Source of the DNA: an uncultured Flavobacteriales bacterium
GTDB lineage: Bacteria; Bacteroidota; Bacteroidia; Flavobacteriales; Crocinitomicaceae
Length of the DNA stretch: 64,000 nucleotides
NCBI GenBank assembly: GCA_946479285.1
Contig: CAMLFH010000002.1
Location: forward strand, 124,001-188,000
Direction of reading: 5' to 3'
Below, piece after piece: positions 1 to 8,817 of the stretch. Under the pieces are notes generated by a model. That model was not told where the DNA came from. It searched no databases and saw only the letters and a program-made list of their open reading frames with translations. The position numbers were made by a program, and so were the translations under genes. Position 1 is the first letter of the stretch. Every line of letters starts with the position of its first letter.

Positions 1-447
1 ATACAAACGTTCTTCAGGATCTGTCTGCAGGTAAGCCAGTTCTTTCCACGCCGGAGCAAATGAAGGAACATTATCTGTAATCTGCTTAGCGATGTGATAC
101 TTCTTTTCCGGCTCGTCTGTCCATTCGATCTGCATAAAAAAGGTGTACAATCCTTCGGGAAATAATCCCGATTTCTCTCCTTCCAAAGTATAAACAGCCG
201 TTTTTGTAGTGAAAAAACCATCCGGCTCCAGGTTGTCGGTTTCCCGGTAATACTTCAAAGCATTATCGAAATCACCGATCAGCAAATAAGTGAATGCCAG
301 ATCGTAAACAGGATAAGCCCATAAAGGTTCTATGCTCATAGCTTCCAGCAATTTTTGGATTGCCAGTTCGTAGTTTCCACCCTGCCCTGCTTCTCTTGCT
401 TCTAAGTGTAATAAATTCGCCTGCTCGTTAATCGGTCCAGTTTCCAT
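1..447 (-). CDS. TPR-like repeat protein, C-terminus outside window
   Basis: From an ATG at 447 the minus strand stays open for 149 codons and runs off the left edge, so the protein is incomplete. Residues about 25-41 (NYELAIQKLLEAMSIEP) and 57-76 (GDFDNALKYYRETDNLEPD) have the helix-turn-helix spacing and small/aromatic pattern of tetratricopeptide repeats, which usually mediate protein-protein contacts in the cytosol. There is no signal peptide or membrane segment. The next gene upstream (612-1616) is on the same strand, 164 nt away. The partner and role are unknown; the repeat assignment is from pattern only. Confidence 0.75.
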   Translation of the reverse strand, partial: METGPINEQANLLHLEAREAGQGGNYELAIQKLLEAMSIEPLWAYPVYDLAFTYLLIGDFDNALKYYRETDNLEPDGFFTTKTAVYTLEGEKSGLFPEGLYTFFMQIEWTDEPEKKYHIAKQITDNVPSFAPAWKELAYLQTDPEERLY

Positions 448-611
448 TGATAGTATCGTTTTTCGGACATGAACTTAATCAATTCGTTTGAATTAATTAA
501 CTGGTTTCAAGAAATTCCTTATTGTACTGTTTTCAATTGCTTCTTAAACTGCTTTTCAGCCTGATTTCATTTTTCGAAATGGTATCTGGTTTCGCTGATG
601 AACAACTTCGA

Positions 612-1616
612 TTACGACAGATTAATCGCATTAAAAACTTCGGCAAGAATTTCATACGATTTCAAGCGCTTTTCATTATCAAAAATATTTCCGGTGATCA
701 TCAGTTCATCCACGCCATGCTCATCAATAAAACGGCTGAATTTTTCAATCAGGGTATCTTTATCGCCAACAAAGGTACAGGCTGTCATGGGAAGAACGGC
801 ATCTAACAATTCTTGCGGCCATGACTCCAATAAGTTAGGAATTGGTGGAGAAAGCGGTTTGCGGGCATTCGTCAAAATTCCTGAGAACATCTGGTACAAA
901 CTCATGGACAATAATTCGGCTTCTTCATTCGTATCTGCTGCAATTCCGTTTACACAAGCCAAAACATAAGGTTTATCCAGGTATTGGGAAGGCTGGAAGT
1001 TATTTCTATAGATCTGCGTAGCTATTTTGAATTGTTTCGGTGCAAAATGAGACGCAAAAGCATAAGGTAATCCCATTTCTGCTGCCAGGTATGCACTGTC
1101 TGTACTTGAGCCTAAAATCCAGATAGGAATGTTTAATCCTTCTCCCGGAAATGCCCTTACGGAAGCTGTTCTGTTATGCTCACTAAAGTATTTTTGAAGC
1201 GCTGTTACATCATTCGGGAACTGATAAGCTGTATTCAAATCTCCTCTTCGCAAAGCTGCTGCCGTTTGCTGGTCAGTCCCGGGAGCTCTTCCCAACCCCA
1301 GGTCAATACGCGAAGGATACAAAGTTTCCAGTGTTCCAAATTGTTCTGCAATTGCTAAAGGTGCATGATTTGGAAGCATAATCCCTCCTGAGCCTATTCG
1401 AATACTTTTAGTTTGAGAAGCTACGTGGCCAATCAATACGGAAGTTGCCGAACTGGCGATATATTCCATATTGTGGTGTTCTGCGAGCCAGACGCGTTCG
1501 TATCCTAATTCTTCTGCTTTTTGTGCTAAATCTACTGTTCTTCTGATTGCTGTTGCTGCGTTGCCGTCCTTGGTAATCATGGATAAATCCAGAACGGAAT
1601 ATGTGATTTTTTTCAT
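612..1616 (-). CDS. LLM-class flavin-dependent oxidoreductase (luciferase-like)
   Basis: 334 residues, the usual length for bacterial luciferase-like monooxygenases. The TIM-barrel hallmarks are visible: [12 protein letters not shown] near residues 39-50, a [18 protein letters not shown] strand-loop around 69-86, [19 protein letters not shown] around 97-115, and the IPIWILGSS motif near residue 165. It resembles the YhbW/MsnO8-like single-subunit group, which uses reduced flavin and oxygen; the substrate cannot be read from sequence. A second member of the superfamily lies at 22053-23081. A promoter-like -33/-7 pair ends 4 nt before the ATG, so the transcript may be leaderless. It is monocistronic as far as I can see. 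Confidence 0.92.
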   Translation of the reverse strand: MKKITYSVLDLSMITKDGNAATAIRRTVDLAQKAEELGYERVWLAEHHNMEYIASSATSVLIGHVASQTKSIRIGSGGIMLPNHAPLAIAEQFGTLETLYPSRIDLGLGRAPGTDQQTAAALRRGDLNTAYQFPNDVTALQKYFSEHNRTASVRAFPGEGLNIPIWILGSSTDSAYLAAEMGLPYAFASHFAPKQFKIATQIYRNNFQPSQYLDKPYVLACVNGIAADTNEEAELLSMSLYQMFSGILTNARKPLSPPIPNLLESWPQELLDAVLPMTACTFVGDKDTLIEKFSRFIDEHGVDELMITGNIFDNEKRLKSYEILAEVFNAINLS

Positions 1617-1620
1617 GGCC

Positions 1621-1651
1621 TAAAATTACGGAATGAAGCTGTGGGGACAAA
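1621..1651 (-). promoter_or_regulatory. Bacteroidota -33/-7 promoter, possibly leaderless
   Basis: On the minus strand TTTG (1651-1648), a 19-nt spacer and TAATTTTA (1628-1621) match the Bacteroidota consensus TTTG-N19-21-TAnnTTTG with one mismatch at the last base. Only four bases (GGCC) separate it from the ATG at 1616, which places the predicted transcript start on the A of the start codon. Confidence 0.5.
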
Positions 1652-1785
1652 CTACAAGGAGTTAAAATTTGTAGTTGGTTTCATGGAGGGAACCAGTTAG
1701 CTAAAGGTCCGGGCATACCTTCCGATTATTTTCCTAGGTGATCTGCTGTGTTTTATGTGCTTAATTTATGTTCGTGCCTGGTGGT

Positions 1786-2078
1786 TGAATAAACAAAAAG
1801 GGTTCGCCTAAGCAAACCCTTTTCTTCTAACATACCTAAATCACCTAATACTACAATTATCAGCTCTAATTACTATTAAAGAATCCTTCAACAGTTGGTT
1901 TCAGTGCTAATACCTAATCACTAATTCTAAGCTTTTTTTTGACCTTTTGAGACAGTTAAAAAATGCTTTTGAATAATCACATTATCTTAATGAGTCAAAG
2001 GTAAGTGCTGAATTCAACCCTGCCAAGCGATTGAGGTGAATGAAGTCTTTTTGTCGGAGTTAGACAGAAAATGAGGGA
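1786..2078. repeat. Intergenic non-coding repeat, copy 1 (putative RNA)
   Basis: Part of the 774-nt gene-free gap at 1617-2390. Three blocks recur in copy 2: block A at about 1792-1830 (a hairpin GGGTT...AACCC flanked by A- and T-runs), block B at about 1921-1990 (TTCTAAGCTTTTTT ... AATAATCACATTA) and block C at about 2029-2071 (GATTGAGGTGAATG ... TTTTTGTCGGAGTT). About 90 nt between A and B are unique to this copy. Read on the minus strand the order is C-B-A, and block A would be an intrinsic terminator with a U-rich tail. No ORF of note is conserved between the copies, so a small RNA or structured leader is more likely than a peptide. Confidence 0.55.
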
Positions 2079-2165
2079 AAAAGTTCAAATCTTCTTCGCT
2101 GTATGGACTTAGGAGGTTAAACTCCCAAAGCGATCCGGATCAATGGATTTAATCCGTTCAGGCTA

Positions 2166-2366
2166 TTGAACAAAAAAGGGCCCGCCAAAGCAAACCCTTC
2201 TTCTAACCTAATTAATAATTCTAAGCTTTTTTACGATTTTGAGAAAATAAAAATGCTTATTAAATAATCACATTAACTTATCAAATCAAATGTAGACGCT
2301 ATCTGCAAACATTCAAAAAGATTGAGGTGAATGTCACCTTTTTGTCGGAGTTCAGCAGAAAAAAGC
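2166..2366. repeat. Intergenic non-coding repeat, copy 2 (putative RNA)
   Basis: Second, shorter and diverged copy of the 1786-2078 element, in the same orientation. Block A is at about 2170-2208, B at 2214-2280, C at 2320-2364. In block A the stem bases differ from copy 1 (GGGTTTGC facing GCGGGCCC instead of GCGAACCC on the minus strand), yet pairing is kept by G-U wobble, which hints at selection on RNA structure. The rest of the gap (about 2079-2165) shows nothing I recognise. Confidence 0.55.
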
Positions 2367-2390
2367 AAAATATTAGCGGGCAGATTAAAA

Positions 2391-2939
2391 TCAAGCTCGC
2401 ATGCGCTTGGCGTTTGCCCACAATTGAGGCGTCAGCTCATATAGGATATACGGATAATCTTTTCCATGGATTTCTTTCATGAAATGTCCTTTTTCTTCGA
2501 TTCCAAATCGGGAAGTTCCCTTTTGAGAACGGATATTTTCTTCAGCGATTTCAAAGATTATTTTGTCCACGAAGCGGAATGCGTAATCCAATATTAATTC
2601 TTTGATTGAGAAATTGAAACCTCCGCCCCAATGAGCGCGATCTAAAAATGTACCTCCAATTTTGACGGATGAATCTTTCTCATCATAGTCGTAAAATCGA
2701 GTGCTTCCAAACATCTTATTGTTTTTCTGATCAATAATGACCAAACTTTGACCGGTTTCTATTGATTCTTCAAAGAAAAGATCGTATTCTTCGCGTTTGT
2801 GCCTGCTATATACCGGATGTTGTTCCCAAATCAGCGGATCTGATGCCACCTGGTAAAGTTCTTCGTAATCTGAACGTTGCAACGGACGTAAAAGTACTAA
2901 CTCATTTTCAAGCGTCGGTTGCCATAGTTTCGTTTCCAT
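2391..2939 (-). CDS. GNAT family N-acetyltransferase (RimJ/RimL-like)
   Basis: 182 residues with the opening LVLLRPLQRSDYEELYQVA typical of RimJ/RimL-type GNAT proteins, a central beta strand pair (MFGSTRFYDYDEKDSSVKIG near 76-95) and the acetyl-CoA-binding region reduced to a THWGGG-like loop (AHWGGGFNFSIKELIL near 101-116). These enzymes move an acetyl group from acetyl-CoA to an amine of a protein N-terminus, small molecule or antibiotic; the acceptor here is unknown. It starts at the ATG at 2939 and stands alone between the non-coding repeats and the SUFU gene. A second GNAT lies at 52064-52609. Confidence 0.88.
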   Translation of the reverse strand: METKLWQPTLENELVLLRPLQRSDYEELYQVASDPLIWEQHPVYSRHKREEYDLFFEESIETGQSLVIIDQKNNKMFGSTRFYDYDEKDSSVKIGGTFLDRAHWGGGFNFSIKELILDYAFRFVDKIIFEIAEENIRSQKGTSRFGIEEKGHFMKEIHGKDYPYILYELTPQLWANAKRMRA

Positions 2940-3035
2940 AACACCTGTTTTTCATATTAGTAAGTTATAACAGAATGTTTGAATCCTCACTTTTTAAACA
3001 ATTTTTGTGAATCAAAAAGAAAGAGAAGGAAAAAT

Positions 3036-3758
3036 TTAAAACAATCCGAAGCGTTTTTTCCGTTTCACTGAATTCGGGCGGTTGATGTCCAGGATATCCG
3101 TTAAACCAATTTGTTCGAAACCTTCATACAAACCTTCTACTCCTTTTTTCATCTTCAGGTCAACTTCTTCCTGGTAAAGCGGATAAAGCGCGTAGAAATA
3201 AATTGTTTTTTCGGCAGTGATCTTTAATTCATGAAATCCTTCATCAAACAACATCGGTGGAAGAAGCAACATGGTATTCAGCCTGGTTTGATTGGTAAAC
3301 GGTTCGGCAGGATTTCCATTAGGAATGGTGTGCCCGTAACCCAGCCAGGTATTGTATTCATGCGGAAAACGGGACAACATTTTCAACCATCTTAACGGCC
3401 AATAATTGTTCTCATCTTCAAAATCCTCATTGGAAATTTTCCATTCTGCGGGAAGACAAATACATAATTCGGCATACCGAAAGTCATTCATTTCCTGTGG
3501 AGCGCTCATGGGTTTATCACTCATCCCGGAAGTCACCAGGGTATGAAAAGGTCTCTCGGCAGTTGGTTTGATCCAATGAAGATCAATGTGCACCTGATCC
3601 GAAATAAGCTCATGAAAAACCATGTCGATTTTCCCTATATACTTTTCAATGTGATCAGAAATCTCTTCTATATTTCCTTCTCCGGAAGGTGGTTGAAATT
3701 CATTCCTGCTTTCTTCGTCGTAGCGGTAGATCGGTGAACCTGATTCTGTTTTTTCCAT
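3036..3758 (-). CDS. Suppressor-of-fused (SUFU) domain protein
   Basis: 240 residues, almost all one SUFU-like domain: the FHTLVTSGMSDKPM motif (about 71-84), RYAELCICLPAEWKI (about 93-107) and HTIPNGNPAEPF (about 143-154) are the family landmarks. Bacterial SUFU proteins are cytosolic and are found among immunity proteins of polymorphic toxin systems as well as alone in genomes. No toxin is adjacent; the next gene downstream on the strand is GNAT and upstream is a HEAT-repeat protein 57 nt away. An immunity role is therefore only a possibility. No signal peptide; ATG start at 3758. Confidence 0.88.
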   Translation of the reverse strand: MEKTESGSPIYRYDEESRNEFQPPSGEGNIEEISDHIEKYIGKIDMVFHELISDQVHIDLHWIKPTAERPFHTLVTSGMSDKPMSAPQEMNDFRYAELCICLPAEWKISNEDFEDENNYWPLRWLKMLSRFPHEYNTWLGYGHTIPNGNPAEPFTNQTRLNTMLLLPPMLFDEGFHELKITAEKTIYFYALYPLYQEEVDLKMKKGVEGLYEGFEQIGLTDILDINRPNSVKRKKRFGLF

Positions 3759-3815
3759 GGCGTTTTATTTGTCGGTTAAAGGTTTAAAAATAGCTAATTC
3801 CAGGTTTATCTAACC

Positions 3816-4445
3816 TTAGGTATTCGTGATTTTTTGGATCACTTTCTCTACCCGCTTTCGTTTCGATTCTTTTTCAATCTCATTCAATCGACTGCTTAAA
3901 ACAGAAATAAATCGGGTTTTGTTTTCAGTAGTAACAACAGGAATTGCGCGTTCTGCGTACATGGGCAATTGGTTAGTTGGTGCTTTTTGCATCACTTCCA
4001 GCAAGACATCCAACCCATTTTCAGAGTATTTCAGTATTCCGCATAATTTGATGAAGATATTCACCGCTCCGTCCATTGTGATAACAGTTCCCTTGTAAAC
4101 TGCATCCAAAATAGCAGGGATGGATTCGTAGATAAAATCGGGCTTTTCGGAAACAATCGAGTCTAATGCAGCCATTCCGCCCCATTGCAGACGATTGTTT
4201 TTATGCCGCAACAATCCTAGAAAAGTGACAGCATATGTTTCAATTAGTTTTGGATCCAGGGAACCAATCTCGTATAAAACCTTGATGCAGTCGTTTTGAA
4301 TATCTTTGCTTTTTGTCCACAGATTGTCGACCAATTCCTTTACTGCGCCTTTGTCTTTTGAAGCCGCTATTTTCGCTGCAAGTTCCTGGTTTGGAACTTC
4401 GTCTCTCCTTCCAAGAACACTTGCCAATTCATTGATTACACTCAT
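3816..4445 (-). CDS. HEAT-repeat-like helical protein
   Basis: 209 residues from the ATG at 4445 (MSVINELASVLG). A longer reading frame exists only by using a TTG at 4487 that would overlap the upstream gene, so I prefer the ATG. The protein is built of helical pairs with HEAT/ARM character, such as GAVKELVDNLW, DCIKVLYEIGSLDPKLI and GMAALDSIVSEKPDFI, which form a curved scaffold for protein binding. It is cytosolic, begins 20 nt after the stop of the membrane protein gene at 4465-5430, and is probably cotranscribed with it. Function unknown. Confidence 0.75.
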   Translation of the reverse strand: MSVINELASVLGRRDEVPNQELAAKIAASKDKGAVKELVDNLWTKSKDIQNDCIKVLYEIGSLDPKLIETYAVTFLGLLRHKNNRLQWGGMAALDSIVSEKPDFIYESIPAILDAVYKGTVITMDGAVNIFIKLCGILKYSENGLDVLLEVMQKAPTNQLPMYAERAIPVVTTENKTRFISVLSSRLNEIEKESKRKRVEKVIQKITNT

Positions 4446-4464
4446 ACGATCGCAAGTTAGGAAT

Positions 4465-5430
4465 TTACTTCCTGATCCAAAAAACAATTCCGGTAATTAC
4501 TCCGCCAATGACTGCTGTTTGCAGGGAAACAACTCCGGTTGTAATTAGGCCTACTCTCCAAGCCTGTTTTCTCCTAAACTTGCGAAATTTCTTTTTCATC
4601 GGAGAATCCGTCTCATAATTCTTGAGCGATCTTACTGCGTCTTTCTGATAAATCTCTCCAAACAAATAGTCTCTTTCTTCAGGCATTTCCTGTGCCAGAT
4701 CATAAAACAATCCCGGACGATTCTTCGCAATTGTATGCAGTATCTCTTGCTGGTATTCGTCATAAGCATACTGATGAATGGGGCGCTGCAACAAATTGTG
4801 CTTTAATTCTTCCAGTGTCAGTGTATTTATGTTTTTTTCAAGCGAATCATTTAAGGCTATTAACCTGTGATTCGCCTCTGATAAACTATCTTTCAGCTTC
4901 TCTATTTGTTCCTTTGCAAGAACTTCGAACTTTTCAGGGACACTTTGTTTTGCTTCGGCAATACTCCAATTTGTTTGACGATAACGGTAATGGAAATCAT
5001 TGAAAAGCGGGTAAATCTGTTGAATTTCATCCATCATTCCCCGGTAAATCACATCCCAGTAAGAATGATTGATTGCTTCATAAATTTTCGACGGATCATC
5101 AAGCTTCTTCGCAACATAAGTCTTGCGGGCTTTGATTTTCCCATTCTTTAAATCACATACACGGAAGTATTTATAATCATATGATATGGCATATTGTCCA
5201 TTTGAAAAAAGGATTCCGGAGCTATCCGTGTCAAGGCGAACGGGCCAAAGTTCTTGTTCATTATAAACAGAAGGAGCATAGTTATAGCTTGAAAGTTCAT
5301 AAAGTATACAATTTCCGCCTTCCAGTTTAAAGGCATATTCTCCGTTGGTTGTTTGGTAAAACGTTTCGGTTTCCTGCGAGAAGCTGATTCCGGTTATCGA
5401 AAGAAATAAAACGATCAGGTAATTTTTCAT
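4465..5430 (-). CDS. Secreted/anchored hypothetical protein with C-terminal TM
   Basis: 321 residues starting at the ATG at 5430; the first ~19 residues are a signal peptide (MKNYLIVLFLSITGISFSQ). The exported middle includes a coiled-coil-prone stretch (EQIEKLKDSLSEANHRLIALN region, about residues 175-210). A basic patch (KKKFRKFRRKQAW) precedes a single hydrophobic helix at the C-terminus (TGVVSLQTAVIGGVITGIVFW), so the protein is probably held in the membrane with a short RK tail. I do not recognise the family. It lies upstream of the HEAT-like gene with 19 nt between, suggesting an operon. Confidence 0.7.
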   Translation of the reverse strand: MKNYLIVLFLSITGISFSQETETFYQTTNGEYAFKLEGGNCILYELSSYNYAPSVYNEQELWPVRLDTDSSGILFSNGQYAISYDYKYFRVCDLKNGKIKARKTYVAKKLDDPSKIYEAINHSYWDVIYRGMMDEIQQIYPLFNDFHYRYRQTNWSIAEAKQSVPEKFEVLAKEQIEKLKDSLSEANHRLIALNDSLEKNINTLTLEELKHNLLQRPIHQYAYDEYQQEILHTIAKNRPGLFYDLAQEMPEERDYLFGEIYQKDAVRSLKNYETDSPMKKKFRKFRRKQAWRVGLITTGVVSLQTAVIGGVITGIVFWIRK

Positions 5431-5601
5431 ATTACAACAATACAACTTTTAGTGAAATTGGTTCAGGAGAATAATCAAATGATTGATTTTTCATGTCGAT
5501 ATATTAATCGCCTGCTTTCATTTCTAAAGTACTCAGAACTTCTTTTTTCATTTCTTCGTACAACGTGTCCAGCGGAACTCATTCATACTAAATATTAGCA
5601 T

Positions 5602-6384
5602 TTAATTCCGATTCTTCATCCAAATTGTTTCTCTATTGATGCTTAGCGGGAGTTGCTTTTTTCGTTTGTAAACCAGGGTGAGAATGATTGCCAGTGCGAT
5701 AGTAAGGATGCGGAAAGCATTTGCATAGAATCCGCCGAAAGCATTGTCGGAAACCGAAAAAAGCATCCAGGCCAGGTTCATGAAAAAGTGCAGAAAGATG
5801 GGAATCCACAAATTGTAGTTCCATTCAGCGTATAACCAGGCAAACAGAATTGCTCCCATAAACGTAGTCGAAAAAATTCCGATCAATGTTATCAAATCAT
5901 TGCTTTGGTACAAATGCATGATGGCAAACAAAAGTGCTCCCAGCAAAACCGCCGGAATAAATCCCAGTTTGGTGAAACGGAATAACTGACCAAAGAGAAA
6001 ACCGCGAAAGATGAACTCTTCAAAAAATGCAGCAGCGATCCCGGTAATTAAAATCTCATCGCCGGTAAGATCTTCATCGAAGGAAAAACAAAACGCAAAG
6101 CCGATAAACATAGGAAGCGCGCAAAGTAATGGAAACAGGATTCCTTTTACTATCGAACGATTCAGGCCCAAAGTAACCTTACAGCGTTTGAATTCATTGA
6201 TAATCGAAGCGCCGAGCAGGATCGGAACACAAAAGATCAAATAGACCAGGACATGACTCAGCCCCAAATTGGGAATAAAACCATTGACCCATTGTCTGAG
6301 TTCAGAAAAGTAAGCTTGGGACATGAAAAAATAGATTCCAAAAGATACCAGCGTGATCAGGATTACACTTAAGGACCTACTCAT
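5602..6384 (-). CDS. CPBP family intramembrane glutamic endopeptidase
   Basis: 260 residues with about seven to eight hydrophobic helices. The CPBP/Abi (CAAX-protease-related) signature is complete: FEEFIFRG at 121-128 with the paired glutamates E122/E123 and Arg127, AIMH with His157, and FLHFFMN with His199 and Asn203. Family members cleave membrane or prenylated proteins, and in bacteria several give immunity to bacteriocins; the substrate here is not evident. ATG start at 6384, no close neighbours on the strand: 63 nt separate it from the hydrolase gene upstream. Confidence 0.9.
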   Translation of the reverse strand: MSRSLSVILITLVSFGIYFFMSQAYFSELRQWVNGFIPNLGLSHVLVYLIFCVPILLGASIINEFKRCKVTLGLNRSIVKGILFPLLCALPMFIGFAFCFSFDEDLTGDEILITGIAAAFFEEFIFRGFLFGQLFRFTKLGFIPAVLLGALLFAIMHLYQSNDLITLIGIFSTTFMGAILFAWLYAEWNYNLWIPIFLHFFMNLAWMLFSVSDNAFGGFYANAFRILTIALAIILTLVYKRKKQLPLSINRETIWMKNRN

Positions 6385-6447
6385 TTATTTGTATTTGGGG
6401 TGTTAATGAGTTTTAAATTACCAAATACATCTCAGCCTGACAACTAT

Positions 6448-7275
6448 TTAACGTTCTATGGCAGTTGGAATTAATAAGGCATTTACCTTTTCCAGGAAGG
6501 GAATTGTGTTGGTCAAAGGACATTCCAGGTGTTTTCCTGTATAGATCAGCGAATCGTGTTTAGTTGTACAATTTGCTTCCACTTTTTCATACAGTAAATA
6601 CGGAACTTCTTCGTCTTCACGGGAATGAATGAACAGCACGGGAATCTTTGTGAGTTTTTTGATATCTTCTTTTGCAGCATATGGCGAAGTCACAAACTTT
6701 TCGATCATTTCTTTTTGTTCCGGCGGCGAATAAGCAGATGCAATATCTGTAAACGAAGAAATAGTTCCGTCGAGGATTAATCCTGTGATCTTAGCTTCAT
6801 TCAAGGCTGCTAAATGCGCAGCAATTTGTGTTCCCATGGAAGCACCGTAAAGAAGGATTTTTGTATTCCTGATGGCTTTTTGCTGCAGCGCAAAATCAAG
6901 CATCAGCTGCCCGTCTGAAGCGATGTTCAGGTGAGTTGGTTTACCTGTAGATTTTCCATAACCTCTCAAGTCAACCATGAAAACCTGGAAACCATCTTTC
7001 ACCAAAGGTTTAATCAGCCCAATATAGGTCGAAACATTTCCTCCTGCTCCGTGAAAGTAAATGATCGTTGCTTTCGGTTTCTCAGTCGGGGTGATCAAAT
7101 AGGCCGTAATGATATCGTCACCTGCTTTCTGTTTGAACGACTTTACATTCAATGAATCAATTTCCTGCCAATCTTTCGACGGAAAATAGAATTTATCATC
7201 CATCTGCCCGCTCGCAGAAAAGCAAACGCACAGTAAGAGTACAATTTTGCAAACCAATTTTGCGGACTTGGGCAT
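6448..7275 (-). CDS. Alpha/beta hydrolase, exported
   Basis: 275 residues: a signal peptide (first ~24, ending ASGQ) and one alpha/beta-hydrolase domain. The oxyanion loop HGAGGN is at 75-80, the nucleophile elbow YGASMGT carries Ser146, an Asp lies in FIHSREDEEVP (about 217), and the catalytic His in TGKHLECP (about 249). It resembles the BAAT/FrsA/BEM46-like esterases of the envelope. It starts 15 nt downstream of the WG-repeat gene and is likely cotranscribed with it. Substrate unknown; esterase or amidase of periplasmic location is the best inference. Confidence 0.9.
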   Translation of the reverse strand: MPKSAKLVCKIVLLLCVCFSASGQMDDKFYFPSKDWQEIDSLNVKSFKQKAGDDIITAYLITPTEKPKATIIYFHGAGGNVSTYIGLIKPLVKDGFQVFMVDLRGYGKSTGKPTHLNIASDGQLMLDFALQQKAIRNTKILLYGASMGTQIAAHLAALNEAKITGLILDGTISSFTDIASAYSPPEQKEMIEKFVTSPYAAKEDIKKLTKIPVLFIHSREDEEVPYLLYEKVEANCTTKHDSLIYTGKHLECPLTNTIPFLEKVNALLIPTAIER

Positions 7276-7290
7276 GACCTGGAAATTAAG

Positions 7291-8337
7291 TTATTTAATC
7301 AAAGAAACATCTTTTATCGAGTCGTATTTGGCTTCAATTACCCATTTTCCGGTTTTGTCAATAACACCCCATTTTCCAGCCAACCTTGCAGCTGCATATC
7401 CATTGTGGAAATCACGAACCGCTTCGAATTGTGGTTTAATGACCCATTCTCCTTTTTTATTTACGAAACCAACTAAACCGCCTTTTTTTGCATCAGCAAA
7501 ACCTTCAGAAAAATCGCCGAAAGAGTCTGCATCCACTTTTAAAATTTCACCTGATTTATCAATATAACACCATACTCCGCTTTTTTTCACGCGAGCCAGA
7601 CCGCTAACCGGATCAAATTCCTTTCCTGCTTCATATTCAGGCTTAATAACCCAATTTCCATCCTGATCAATGTATCCCAATTTCTCGTCCATTGTTTTTG
7701 CCCATGCAAGGCCATTCTTAAAATAACCTACGCTTAAAAAATTAGCAGGCACCACCAATTCTCCATTTGTGTTGATAAAGCCGAATTTTCCTTTCGTTTC
7801 AATAGCTGCCAACCCTTCTGAAAACTCTTTCACATCCGCGGCAGGTTGGGCGATGGTTGTTTCATTTCCCTTGGTATCGATGAGCACAATAGTCTTCCCT
7901 TTTTTAACATTTGCATAGCCTCCGTTGAAATTACTTCCTTCGTCATAAATTGCAGGAATTGACATTTTACCTTCATCATTCATGTAACCCCATTTTCCTT
8001 TTACTTCTACCAGGAACAAATGGTCTACAAAACCTCCTAAGTTGAATCCAAATACATCTTTGGTTTTAAAGCTTTCAGGATCCGTTTTAAGACGTGTATT
8101 CTTTACATCAATGAAATGATACTGACGTTCTTTACCGTCGTAAATAACCGCTAACCCATTTGATGAAAAAGGATAACATTTGTCGTATTCGGCAGGAATA
8201 ATTAGTTCTCCGTCAATATTTGAGTAGCCCCATTTTCCCGTTTCAAGTGTTTTGACCTGAACAACCAGTGTTTGTGCATTAATTAAAAGAGCGTTCACTA
8301 AAAACGCAGCTGCAGTGAATATTTTTTTACGACTCAT
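7291..8337 (-). CDS. WG-repeat protein, exported
   Basis: 348 residues with an N-terminal signal peptide (AFLVNALLINAQ) followed by at least seven WG (KWGxxN/D) repeats of about 38-45 residues, e.g. GKWGYSNIDGELIIPAEYDK, GKWGYMNDEGKMSIPAIYDE, GKFGFINTNGELVVPANF, GVWCYIDKSGE and GKWGVIDKTGKWVIEAKYDS. WG (KWG) proteins are beta-propeller-like, common in Bacteroidota, and usually of unknown ligand. Upstream on the minus strand TTTG-N18-TATCTTTA forms a fair promoter with a leader of about 18 nt. The hydrolase at 6448-7275 follows directly. Confidence 0.9.
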   Translation of the reverse strand: MSRKKIFTAAAFLVNALLINAQTLVVQVKTLETGKWGYSNIDGELIIPAEYDKCYPFSSNGLAVIYDGKERQYHFIDVKNTRLKTDPESFKTKDVFGFNLGGFVDHLFLVEVKGKWGYMNDEGKMSIPAIYDEGSNFNGGYANVKKGKTIVLIDTKGNETTIAQPAADVKEFSEGLAAIETKGKFGFINTNGELVVPANFLSVGYFKNGLAWAKTMDEKLGYIDQDGNWVIKPEYEAGKEFDPVSGLARVKKSGVWCYIDKSGEILKVDADSFGDFSEGFADAKKGGLVGFVNKKGEWVIKPQFEAVRDFHNGYAAARLAGKWGVIDKTGKWVIEAKYDSIKDVSLIK

Positions 8338-8414
8338 GGTGTATCTTTTTTTAGTCTTATAAAGATAATTGAAAAGTTCTTAATTCAAAGTGCTTGATTT
8401 ATCAGGTATTCGGA

Positions 8415-8765
8415 TCACTTCTGTTCCAGCTCTTTTCGAACCTTTGCAGGAAGTTTTGCTTTTACCAATTCGTAAGATTGATTCAAATAGAATTCCCAAT
8501 CGGTCTTTTTCATCCGGGTAATGTCGTCTATGAGCAACCATTTGTATTTTGCAACATAAGGCGCGGGCTTGAATCCGGGACGAGAAGCCATTTCCTCAAA
8601 CTCTTCGTCTTTGACTTTAAAGGAAGCGGAAACAGGTGTTTGGTCTAATCCAATCACGCAAAACATCTTTAGTCCAACAGAAAAAACCAGATCACTCCCC
8701 CATTTCACGTCTTCCGTTACTCCGGGAAAATTTTGACAAATACTTCTGATAGCTTCGATATCCAT
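8415..8765 (-). CDS. MmcQ/YjbR family DNA-binding protein
   Basis: 116 residues from the ATG at 8765 (MDIEAIRSICQNFPGV); the longer frame needs a TTG at 8801. The protein has the YjbR/CyaY-like fold signature: PGVTEDVKWGSDLVFSVG, the MFCVIGLD strand, an FKVKDEEF helix and PYVAKYKWLLID. Members are small cytosolic proteins with a double-wing fold, annotated as DNA-binding but with little direct evidence. It follows the rhodanese gene by 52 nt on the same strand and could be the last gene of that transcript. Confidence 0.88.
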   Translation of the reverse strand: MDIEAIRSICQNFPGVTEDVKWGSDLVFSVGLKMFCVIGLDQTPVSASFKVKDEEFEEMASRPGFKPAPYVAKYKWLLIDDITRMKKTDWEFYLNQSYELVKAKLPAKVRKELEQK

Positions 8766-8817
8766 TTCTTTCGATTCGATTTGAAGTCTGAAAGTAAACA
8801 AATATTGAATTCACTTG

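Noticed and set aside
522..969. Plus-strand ORFs of 94 and 123 codons
   Set aside because: Antisense to the LLM oxidoreductase, whose motifs are unambiguous.
5504..5578. Short protein-like frame (VPLDTLYEEMKKEVLSTLEM) after the CPBP gene
   Set aside because: 24 codons without a start; frames this short occur by chance in AT-rich DNA. It might be a decayed gene, but evidence is too thin.
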